From Promethearchaeota archaeon (GTDB lineage Archaea > Asgardarchaeota > Lokiarchaeia > Sigynarchaeales > SOKP01), in NCBI GenBank assembly GCA_019894735.1, contig JAGXOB010000100.1, positions 1 to 8,224 of the forward strand: DNA of 8,224 nucleotides, written 5' to 3'. Below the pieces are notes generated by a model that was not told where the DNA came from, did not search any database, and was given only the letters and a program-made list of their open reading frames with translations. Positions 1 through 5,481 of this stretch are shown piece by piece (position 1 is the stretch's first letter; each line of letters opens with the position of its first letter). Made by a program: the position numbers and the translations under genes.

Positions 1-554
1 ATCTCGAAGAAAAAGTGGAGGATTCGATCAAAACTCAAAAAGTATTTTCGATATCGATTACTACGTTTATTATCATAGTTAGAGAAGGAGTAGAATTAGT
101 TCTGCTAACAACAGGTTCCGCATCTATAGGATCCTTAAATCAATTTAGCGTTATCTTAGGTTCTATTATAGGGTTAGCGATCTCGATTCTCATAGGACTT
201 TTAATTTTCTATGGTATAAGATCAATAAACTTGAGAATATTTTTCAAAATAACAAATGTGATGCTAATTTTATTCGCTGCTGGGTTAATAACATATGGAA
301 TTCACGAATTTATTGAAGCAGGAATAATTCCTCCGATTATTGATGAAGTATGGAATATTAAGCATATCTTACCAGAAAGCTTTCCCGATGGGAATCCAAC
401 AACGCCCGAATTTTTAGAAATTATCGGAGCATTGCTAAAGGCTCTATTTGGGTATAATGCTAACCCTGCTTTGTTAGAAGTAATTATATATCCGGTGCTA
501 TTAGTCTCTATCGGCTTGATTTCCTTGTTAATATGGAGACGAAACAATACCTAA
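1..554 (+). CDS. FTR1-family iron permease, C-terminal half (5' end outside window)
   Basis: This is probably the second half of a membrane permease for ferric/ferrous iron. The reading frame is open to the left edge (codons from base 3), so the GTG at 15 is unlikely to be the true start. Numbering from that GTG, REGVE lies at residues 23-27 at the end of a hydrophobic helix. FTR1 proteins carry two REGxE motifs that bind iron, and this fits the second one. After it come two hydrophobic helices joined by a short basic stretch, then an AAGLITYGIHEFIEAG segment, a loop with the family-like FGYNANPALLEV pattern, and a last helix ending in WRRNNT. That order matches the C-terminal half of EfeU/FTR1 proteins. 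The first REGxE motif and the N-terminal helices should lie upstream. The gene ends against a convergent regulator gene and has its own T-run. Whether it works with a periplasmic oxidase partner cannot be seen here. Confidence 0.82.
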   Translation, partial: LEEKVEDSIKTQKVFSISITTFIIIVREGVELVLLTTGSASIGSLNQFSVILGSIIGLAISILIGLLIFYGIRSINLRIFFKITNVMLILFAAGLITYGIHEFIEAGIIPPIIDEVWNIKHILPESFPDGNPTTPEFLEIIGALLKALFGYNANPALLEVIIYPVLLVSIGLISLLIWRRNNT

Positions 555-555
555 A

Positions 556-563
556 TTTTTTTT
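556..563 (+). terminator. T8 run after the iron permease gene
   Basis: Eight consecutive T begin two bases after the permease stop codon, with no preceding hairpin. Archaeal RNA polymerase commonly terminates at such U-tracts, so this is a plausible 3' end in the short convergent gap. Confidence 0.5.
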
Positions 564-583
564 ATTTCATTATTCCAGATTTG

Positions 584-589
584 AAAAAA
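584..589 (-). terminator. T6 run (minus strand) after the regulator gene
   Basis: Six A on the plus strand read as T6 on the minus strand, five bases past the regulator stop. With the T8 run on the other strand, this gives each of the two convergent genes its own U-tract within 40 bases. Confidence 0.4.
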
Positions 590-594
590 TAGAC

Positions 595-852
595 TTAAAC
601 TATTATTTCGAAAAGACTTACGCGTTTATCAACTAAATCCTTGGATTTTTTAATAAAATTTTTCTCTTGCAACTTTTTAAGAGCGTAGGCGGTTGTTCGT
701 TTAGGAAGAAGCGTTTTTGATATAATTTCTTGTTGTTTCAACGGACCTCTTTGTTTCAATAAATATAAAATAAATTTACTCGATGGAGATAATGAAAATA
801 AGTCTGCTTTTTGTTCATAATCCATAATGAAGTATTTATCCTCTACAATCAT
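595..852 (-). CDS. small winged-helix transcriptional regulator (MarR/TrmB-like fold)
   Basis: This is an 85-residue protein made almost entirely of one winged helix-turn-helix domain. Helix 1 spans about residues 22-34 (PSSKFILYLLKQ), helix 2 about 39-48 (KQQEIISKTL), and the recognition helix about 51-64 (KRTTAYALKKLQEK). A wing follows with the pattern DLVDKRVSLFEI, near 72-83. The R/KRT-x5-L-x2-L and D-x-R wing features are typical of MarR-type regulators. There is no ligand-binding or long dimerisation domain. The start at 852 is favoured by AGGTGG four bases upstream and a TATA-like box about 50 bases upstream; Met10 is an alternative. The gene converges on the iron permease, so iron-linked regulation is possible, but nothing in the protein shows a metal site. 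The target is unknown. Confidence 0.72.
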   Translation of the reverse strand: MIVEDKYFIMDYEQKADLFSLSPSSKFILYLLKQRGPLKQQEIISKTLLPKRTTAYALKKLQEKNFIKKSKDLVDKRVSLFEIIV

Positions 853-856
853 GTAA

Positions 857-862
857 CCACCT
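857..862 (-). promoter_or_regulatory. ribosome binding site AGGTGG for the regulator
   Basis: On the minus strand AGGTGG sits four bases before the ATG at 852. It matches part of the archaeal anti-Shine-Dalgarno complement (GGAGGTGA) and supports this start over Met10. Confidence 0.5.
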
Positions 863-897
863 ATATTAAAATTATTTTGATGTTTATTATTTTGTTC

Positions 898-912
898 AAT
901 TTATAATAAAGT
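898..912 (-). promoter_or_regulatory. TATA-like box for the regulator gene
   Basis: The minus strand reads ACTTTATTATAAATT here. An archaeal start site about 26 bases downstream would fall near 878, leaving a leader of about 26 bases that includes the AGGTGG site. In DNA this AT-rich, such boxes also occur by chance. Confidence 0.35.
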
Positions 913-970
913 TTATGTATATTTAAGATTATCGGGAATTGATTAATTTAATTTTCGGAATAAGGCTGTG

Positions 971-1021
971 TTTCAAATAGCTACAATTTTGAAAAAAAAG
1001 TTTCAAATTTAAACTTTCAAA
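971..1021. repeat. TTTCAAA heptamer cluster with TTTGAAA inverse
   Basis: TTTCAAA occurs at 971-977, 1001-1007 and 1015-1021, and its inverse TTTGAAA at 988-994. The pair 988-994/1001-1007 forms a perfect 7-base inverted repeat, and AAGTTT/AAACTT overlaps it. This could be a binding-site cluster or simple AT-rich drift. Confidence 0.35.
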
Positions 1022-1106
1022 ATTTATCGGATATCATTAGAGAGGAGAGACATTAAATTAAAAAATGGGTCTTTTTATGGTTTCTAAATCAATCTTCTCA
1101 TAATTA

Positions 1107-1121
1107 TGCAAAAATTGCACA
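1107..1121. promoter_or_regulatory. dyad motif copy 1, TGCAAAAATTGCACA
   Basis: TGCAA-AAA-TTGCA is a perfect 5-base inverted repeat with a 3-base spacer. A second copy with one change lies at 5370-5384 in the divergent promoter region (14 of 15 bases identical). TTTATAATA starts five bases after copy 1. It looks like an operator for a dimeric regulator; the protein that binds it is unknown. Confidence 0.4.
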
Positions 1122-1149
1122 TATCTTTATAATATTTTACGTAAATACT

Positions 1150-1170
1150 ATTCTTCAAATAAAGAAGAAT
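1150..1170 (+). other. short hairpin, 7-bp stem and 7-base loop
   Basis: ATTCTTC (1150-1156) and GAAGAAT (1164-1170) are perfect inverted repeats around AAATAAA. The hairpin lies about 20 bases after the TATA-like box at 1126-1134, so it would be at or near the 5' end of any transcript made from there. Confidence 0.3.
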
Positions 1171-1353
1171 TTGAATTAAATTGATTTTGACTTCGCCCTT
1201 AGCATTATTTGAAATAATCTAATTTCTTGGGATATTTTGTTTGAATTTTTTTCTTCTTTCCCTCTTTTTATTAACTCTCGCTTTCTTAAAATCATATAGC
1301 TACTCGAATTTCACATAATATGTTAAAAAGGGGTAGATATCTTAAAATTAAGT

Positions 1354-1359
1354 AAAAAA
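1354..1359 (-). terminator. T6 run after the oxidoreductase operon
   Basis: On the minus strand a T6 run lies about 30 bases past the stop codon of the last operon gene, with a second weaker T-run near 1324-1328. There is no hairpin. This is a plausible archaeal U-tract terminator for the three-gene operon. Confidence 0.35.
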
Positions 1360-1389
1360 TAGAATTTTTATGCCAATAATCGTGGTGAT

Positions 1390-2769
1390 TTACTGATAAA
1401 ATTCGCAATCGTTAAGGAGTTGAGATATATCCATTACTTTTATTGGAGAATTATCTTCATTGGCTACTTGAAATAAATTATTCTTACAAAACACGCATGA
1501 ACTGACTAAAACCTCTGCATTGGTTTCTAAGGCTTCTTTCAATCTATCTTCACGTATTCTTACCATACAAGTACGGGTTTCGGCTATCCTATCTCTTCCA
1601 ATTTCGCCAGCGACATCTCCATACAACGCTTTAACTCCGCCTCCTGCTCCACAACACCAGGCCATGTCCCTATTATGTTTCATTTCAAATAATTTTACAC
1701 CTTCAATCATTTGAATCAATTCTCTTGGTTCCTCATAAACATTGCAATATCTCCCTAAATGACATGGGTCGTGATAAGTAATCAATAAAGGATTATCTTT
1801 GGATCGTTTGGTATATCTGATCTTTAAATTTTTCTCCTTTACCATTCTCAGGGCATATTGCGTCAAATGGAAAAGATCGAAACCTAGGTTTCCACCCGCA
1901 TATTTAGTGTATTCTAATGTAAAAGTGGAAAAACATCCTGAACATGAAAAGACAACTTCAGTAACACCACTATTTCGAATCATTTCATAGTTATGCTTAA
2001 CGAGAGCTAAAGCCTCATCTTCTAAGCCTGTACGAAATAATACCGATCCACAGCATCTTTCCTCTGGAAAAACCACAAATTCAATTCCCAGTTTTCCTAA
2101 AACTTCACTTGTTGCATTAACCAGTTCTTTATTTCGGTAAGCAGACGTACAACCAACAAAGTAACCTACTTTACGGGGCTTTTCTTTCCTTGCGTTTTGA
2201 TCCTCAACTGCAAGTGTGTCCTCAATCGCTGCAAGTTCTTTTTTTGCTCGTTCATAAGCTTTTTTTCCATCTTCAGAACCCTCACACCAATTAAATCTAT
2301 CAGTATGTTGTTCAAGAAATGGATTATTATTACTAAGGATTGATTTTCGAAGGCCTTTTAACTTCTCAGGCATGGCACCTTTTTTAACAACGGACTTACG
2401 CAAATTTTGAAACACTTCAAGCGTATTTATTCCCACAGGACAGACTACTTTGCAATTACCACAGAGCATACAGCGGTAAACAGAGGGGATTATATCTTCT
2501 TTATCAAACTTTATATCCTTACGGTCTAATGCTTTGATAATTCTATTCCGTCCACCAGCATAATCAGTTTCTGACCAGGAAGTATTATAAACTTTGCAAA
2601 CGTGACGGCAATACCCACAATGAGTACAACGTTCATAACCGAACTTTTCTTCTTTTTCCTTTGTTTTTGGTTCAATTAAATTCGCTTTAGAAGGAGAAAC
2701 TAAACCAGCAACCGGTGGACCTGTTGTAACTACATCGCGTATATCCTTTTTATCTTTACCTTCACTCAT
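1390..2769 (-). CDS. HdrD/GlcF-type iron-sulfur oxidoreductase subunit with two CCG domains
   Basis: This 459-residue soluble protein probably relays electrons from the FAD protein encoded just upstream. Two 4Fe-4S ferredoxin motifs lie near the N-terminus: C48, C51, C54, C58 and C100, C103, C106, C110 (the second ends CP). Two cysteine-rich CCG domains follow. The first has C207, C239-C240 and C276/C279, spaced CX31CCX35CX2C, which fits the family rule. The second has C336, C372-C373 and C425/C428, with 51 residues between CC and the last pair. That is longer than I recall for relatives, and the extra stretch contains C401. CCG domains bind a non-cubane 4Fe-4S cluster in HdrB/HdrD and occur in GlcF, GlpC and LutA. 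No membrane helix or signal peptide is visible. AGAGGAT seven bases before the ATG supports the start. The paired FAD gene favours a GlcF-like role over heterodisulfide reduction; the substrate is unknown. Confidence 0.85.
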   Translation of the reverse strand: MSEGKDKKDIRDVVTTGPPVAGLVSPSKANLIEPKTKEKEEKFGYERCTHCGYCRHVCKVYNTSWSETDYAGGRNRIIKALDRKDIKFDKEDIIPSVYRCMLCGNCKVVCPVGINTLEVFQNLRKSVVKKGAMPEKLKGLRKSILSNNNPFLEQHTDRFNWCEGSEDGKKAYERAKKELAAIEDTLAVEDQNARKEKPRKVGYFVGCTSAYRNKELVNATSEVLGKLGIEFVVFPEERCCGSVLFRTGLEDEALALVKHNYEMIRNSGVTEVVFSCSGCFSTFTLEYTKYAGGNLGFDLFHLTQYALRMVKEKNLKIRYTKRSKDNPLLITYHDPCHLGRYCNVYEEPRELIQMIEGVKLFEMKHNRDMAWCCGAGGGVKALYGDVAGEIGRDRIAETRTCMVRIREDRLKEALETNAEVLVSSCVFCKNNLFQVANEDNSPIKVMDISQLLNDCEFYQ

Positions 2770-2776
2770 ATTTTTA

Positions 2777-2783
2777 TCCTCTG
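2777..2783 (-). promoter_or_regulatory. ribosome binding site AGAGGAT for the Fe-S subunit
   Basis: On the minus strand AGAGGAT lies seven bases before the ATG at 2769, inside the 86-base gap after the FAD gene. It is the clearest ribosome site in the operon and allows independent translation of this last gene. Confidence 0.5.
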
Positions 2784-2855
2784 TTCTATTTATTATTTAC
2801 CAACTTCAAGATGTGGTTTTATGTAATTAATTTTAATTGTTATATTTTATTTGAC

Positions 2856-4373
2856 CTATTTTTTTTTAAAAGAGATTTTATACAGTAATTTTGCTGTGTT
2901 AAAAAGGAGCGAAATTCTCCATAGTTTCATTCTAGCTTTAATTATACGATAAGAGTTAAACATATCTTTGGGATCTAATTTATCTTTCAATACTTTTCTC
3001 TCTTTTACAACTTCTCGTTTGTATTTTCGCAAATAAAAAGTATTAACAATCCCTATTGTGTAGAGGCTATCTCCTTGTTTAAATGCTTTCATGGACAAAT
3101 CGTGCAAAAATGCCTTAACAGTAAAAAATTCGATAGGTCTAGTAATATCTGAGAGCCCAAATATTTTTACTCGGCTCCAACCTTCTTCCCCAGAAATCGT
3201 ATAAGCTGCAATAGGAAACTTATAGTTACCAGCTCTTTTTACATAACTCTCGTAAAAGGATAATAATCTATCATTTGAAATCCAATATTCCTGAAAGATG
3301 ATATTTCTGCTCGTTCTTCCAATAGCTACTTCAGCATCGCTAATATCACGCCACTTTTCTTTTAGATAAGATTTATCTACCCCAACGCCATTTGAATTTA
3401 GAGCTATTTCTTCGGAAGCCGAAACACTTTTAAAAGTTACTTCTGGATCATCGTAAAAAACCGCCCAAACTAACCATTCTTGGCTTGGAAAATTGATGTG
3501 TGAATATCGTTCGAACTTTCGTTCTGAAATTGAAAGGAAAAATGGTTTATCTGGTACTTTACTCATTAAGGCTTTATAATAATTAATAGCATCTTCAAGA
3601 GAAGAAAATCCATATCCTATAATCTCTAACGAAGTTTTTAAATTTGTAAGAGATAATTCTATTTCTGAAACTGCACCATATATACCATAGGTTCCGGCAA
3701 TATCATCAAGCGATATTTCTCCTTTAGAATCCCTTGATATATACTCAATTTTGCCATTTGGAAGAACTAAAGTTAACGAGATAATCGAATCAGCCATTGT
3801 ACCATATTTTAGTACACCAATTCCTGCTTTACCTGGCGTTGCAAGAAACCCACCTACACAAGATGTTTTAAAGCTAGTTGGATAAGCCTTAGGTGCTAAT
3901 CCGTAATCTGAGAGCTTCTCAATTAGATTTAACCAAGAAATTCCGGCCCCAACTCTAACCGTCATTTTCTCAGGATCAATATGTTCAACTTTATTTATCC
4001 GACGCATATCAATTATCACTCCTCCTTTGGAAGGAGTTGCTGAGGAAAAGCACGATGTACCTGCAGCTCTTATTGTTATAGGTAGTGAGCGCTCCCAACA
4101 CTTCTCTATTAACTGCGATAGGCTCTCCGTGTCAGCAGGTCGAACAATGATACTTGCGAGATAATTTTTTTTAAATTTATAATGATAAGAGGGTAAAGAG
4201 GTAAGATCCGCAGAAGCAGACTCTAGCTCGTATTTATTAGTGCTTACATGGTATGGGGAAATAAATTCTTTAACAATTTCCTCGAAATTACGCTTTTTTC
4301 CCCCTTTTTTTATTTTTTCTGGGGTTTGGGTCAATTTCCCACTTAATTTTTCCTTAACTATTGTCTCATTCAT
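2856..4373 (-). CDS. GlcD-type FAD-binding oxidoreductase (2-hydroxyacid dehydrogenase-like)
   Basis: This 505-residue protein is likely the flavin subunit that oxidises a 2-hydroxyacid such as glycolate or D-lactate. A PCMH-type FAD domain spans about residues 70-250. It begins with the typical IIVRPADTESLSQLIEKC entry and has a Gly-rich RAAGTS loop at 102-107, IIDMRRINKV at 120-129 and a VGAG turn at 141-144. GGFLATPGKAGIGVLKYG (174-191) follows, then VLPNG at 203-207. The rest is the substrate cap, and LDPKDMFNS (466-474) is the usual near-C-terminal DPxxxxN motif. It has no cysteine cluster, so it needs the Fe-S partner encoded 86 bases downstream. The tail after about 480 is basic and amphipathic (RMKLWRISLLFNTAKLLYK) and could hold the protein on the membrane. 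The gene starts 17 bases after the membrane-protein gene, so the two are almost surely co-transcribed. The true substrate cannot be read from sequence; an alkylglycerone-phosphate-synthase-like or sugar oxidase role is less likely. Confidence 0.82.
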   Translation of the reverse strand: MNETIVKEKLSGKLTQTPEKIKKGGKKRNFEEIVKEFISPYHVSTNKYELESASADLTSLPSYHYKFKKNYLASIIVRPADTESLSQLIEKCWERSLPITIRAAGTSCFSSATPSKGGVIIDMRRINKVEHIDPEKMTVRVGAGISWLNLIEKLSDYGLAPKAYPTSFKTSCVGGFLATPGKAGIGVLKYGTMADSIISLTLVLPNGKIEYISRDSKGEISLDDIAGTYGIYGAVSEIELSLTNLKTSLEIIGYGFSSLEDAINYYKALMSKVPDKPFFLSISERKFERYSHINFPSQEWLVWAVFYDDPEVTFKSVSASEEIALNSNGVGVDKSYLKEKWRDISDAEVAIGRTSRNIIFQEYWISNDRLLSFYESYVKRAGNYKFPIAAYTISGEEGWSRVKIFGLSDITRPIEFFTVKAFLHDLSMKAFKQGDSLYTIGIVNTFYLRKYKREVVKERKVLKDKLDPKDMFNSYRIIKARMKLWRISLLFNTAKLLYKISFKKK

Positions 4374-4390
4374 TTTTTTTACACTTCAAT

Positions 4391-5278
4391 TTAAAATAAA
4401 GGAACTAATATAAAACCTAAAAAGAATGCTGCCCACCAGCAAACCAAAGTAATGTATCCCGTAAGTTTGGCGTATTTACGCTCGGCAGCTATACCAAACA
4501 ACATGCTAAGAAGCCCCGTAAATAATCCCACTGCCCCTAAAATGATATGACTTACATGTATGCCGAAGGGCTCAAAAGAAAACAAAGCATTTAGATCAAA
4601 ACCAAGGTTAAGGTTAATCAAAGAAACAGCGTTGATTAGGGTTAGAATCCAAGAAGCTCCACTAAATATTCCGTGTATTTTCACAAATTTATTTTCGTTT
4701 ATTAATACGAGGATAGTCCCAAGACTCAATAATAATAAAGCAGATAAACCGAGGATCAATCCAGTGTGATCAAAAATTTCGATTTGTGGCTCAGGTGGGG
4801 CCACTCCTCCTACACTAAAACCTATTTCTACATAGGCGAAATCAGGCTCGGCAACTGCTAAGTTGTCTCCTGCTAGTATGAAAAGAGAGTAAAAACCGTC
4901 TGTTTCAGGGATCGTAATGTTAAAAGTAATGATCATGGCACCTAAACCCGGATCTTTATCTTCTCCAAGATCATCATCCAATATTCTATCAGTAGAGGGA
5001 AGAATAATTAATTGTCCATTTTGCATTACGCTCGTAATTTCATTAGGAGCCAGAATAAATAAATTGGGTCCAGTGGCAGTTACATTAAACACAACAACTT
5101 CTGAGGGATCCACTGAATTAGTGGTGCTTATATTAGCTGAAATTGTATATCCTCCCGGTACTGTATGACAGTCACTGTGATCTAATTCTTGGCTTGGAAA
5201 TGCGTTTCCATTTAGAACCAGTAGCAATACTGGTAAACCAATAATTGCGATAAACAAGATGAGAATTTTTTTCTTCAT
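4391..5278 (-). CDS. secreted HxxCH domain fused to a four-helix membrane domain; putative membrane cytochrome
   Basis: I do not recognise a named family for the whole 295-residue protein. Residues 1-26 are a signal peptide (KKK, then a hydrophobic core). Residues 34-38 read HSDCH, followed by an extracytoplasmic beta-rich domain to about 160 with SVDPSE, a repeated aliphatic pattern and ITIPET. This domain is similar to the one in the gene at 7531. Four membrane helices follow (about 172-194, 200-222, 241-263, 271-295). They look like a duplicated two-helix unit: K200-x2-G203-x6-W210 matches K271-x2-G274-x6-W281. Each unit starts with His at the predicted outer end (H171; H241/H244), which could ligate a b-type haem, and H202 is on the inner side. 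The gene heads the operon with the FAD and Fe-S subunits (17-base gap). I infer a membrane electron acceptor or exporter for them. A structural or metal-binding role for HxxCH is the alternative. Confidence 0.65.
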   Translation of the reverse strand: MKKKILILFIAIIGLPVLLLVLNGNAFPSQELDHSDCHTVPGGYTISANISTTNSVDPSEVVVFNVTATGPNLFILAPNEITSVMQNGQLIILPSTDRILDDDLGEDKDPGLGAMIITFNITIPETDGFYSLFILAGDNLAVAEPDFAYVEIGFSVGGVAPPEPQIEIFDHTGLILGLSALLLLSLGTILVLINENKFVKIHGIFSGASWILTLINAVSLINLNLGFDLNALFSFEPFGIHVSHIILGAVGLFTGLLSMLFGIAAERKYAKLTGYITLVCWWAAFFLGFILVPLF

Positions 5279-5369
5279 TATCCTTACATCGTATTGTTAT
5301 AATCTTAATTGGTATTGTAAAACAAATAAAGCTTTTATTTAGAAATTATAAGTGAATTTTAAAGTTTGA

Positions 5370-5384
5370 TGCGAAAATTGCACA
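5370..5384. promoter_or_regulatory. dyad motif copy 2, TGCGAAAATTGCACA
   Basis: This copy matches 14 of 15 bases of the motif at 1107-1121. Here the inverted repeat TGCGA-AAA-TTGCA has one mismatch. Its place in the middle of a divergent promoter suggests an operator shared by the oxidoreductase operon and the haem lyase gene. Confidence 0.4.
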
Positions 5385-5435
5385 CTTTTCTCATAAAATA
5401 CTTGCTGATGAAAGAGTATGGTTCTAGTTTATGAA

Positions 5436-5445
5436 TTTTTATAAC
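5436..5445 (+). promoter_or_regulatory. TATA-like box for the CcmF-like gene
   Basis: TTTTTATAAC lies about 40 bases before the ATG at 5482. A start site about 26 bases on would leave a very short leader. No ribosome site is visible before the ATG, which fits a leaderless or nearly leaderless mRNA. Confidence 0.35.
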
Positions 5446-5481
5446 AATCTTTTTTAATCCTAGTTATTTCATTCATTTATT

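Larger units (their letters stand above)
853..1389. other. 537-base stretch without a recognisable gene
   Basis: No protein-coding frame with family similarity or a convincing ribosome site was found on either strand; the longest noted is a 39-codon basic frame on the minus strand, which I rejected. The stretch contains the regulator promoter at its left end, three TTTCAAA heptamers plus one TTTGAAA (971-1021), a GGAG-containing purine patch (1041-1050), the TGCAA-AAA-TTGCA dyad (1107-1119) followed by a TATA-like TTTATAATA (1126-1134), a 7-base-pair hairpin (1150-1170), an AT palindrome (1204-1218) and a pyrimidine-rich tract on the plus strand (about 1234-1287). The dyad, TATA box, hairpin and T-rich tract in that order could be the promoter, body and end of a short untranslated transcript, but this is inference only. 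Confidence 0.5.
5279..5481. promoter_or_regulatory. divergent promoter region between the oxidoreductase operon and the CcmF-like gene
   Basis: These 203 bases drive the minus-strand operon to the left and the haem lyase to the right. For the operon, CTTTATTT on the minus strand (5324-5331) could be a TATA box giving a leader of about 20 bases, and AAGGA lies very close (2 bases) to the ATG. The shared dyad motif (5370-5384) sits near the middle, about 92 bases from the operon start and 97 from the lyase start, where it could act on both genes. Confidence 0.45.

Noticed and set aside
302..547. 81-codon minus-strand frame across the iron permease gene
   Set aside because: It lies entirely inside the well-supported permease gene and shows no family features.
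1065..1103. 12-codon plus-strand frame starting with ATGGGT after a GGAG patch
   Set aside because: The purine patch is about 18 bases from the ATG and the frame is too short to support as a gene.
1204..1218. ATTATTT-G-AAATAAT palindrome
   Set aside because: Perfect but made of A/T except for the centre, with no loop for an RNA hairpin and no second copy; chance is a sufficient explanation.
1176..1295. 39-codon basic frame on the minus strand (begins MILRKRELIKRG) about 95 bases past the operon
   Set aside because: No clear ribosome site, low-complexity Lys/Arg-rich composition and no recognisable family; a frame of this length is expected by chance in AT-rich DNA.
853..1389. tRNA, CRISPR array or insertion-sequence ends in the long gap
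   Set aside because: No cloverleaf, no regularly spaced repeats, and no terminal inverted repeats with target duplications were seen here or elsewhere in the window.
4917..5168. plus-strand frames opposite the membrane-protein gene
   Set aside because: They overlap a protein with a clear signal peptide, helices and a related domain nearby; the opposite frames look like random sequence.
5324..5340. AAATAAAGCTTTTATTT near-palindrome in the divergent promoter
   Set aside because: Symmetry is offset by one base and the sequence is AT-rich; it more likely contains the operon TATA box than a specific operator.
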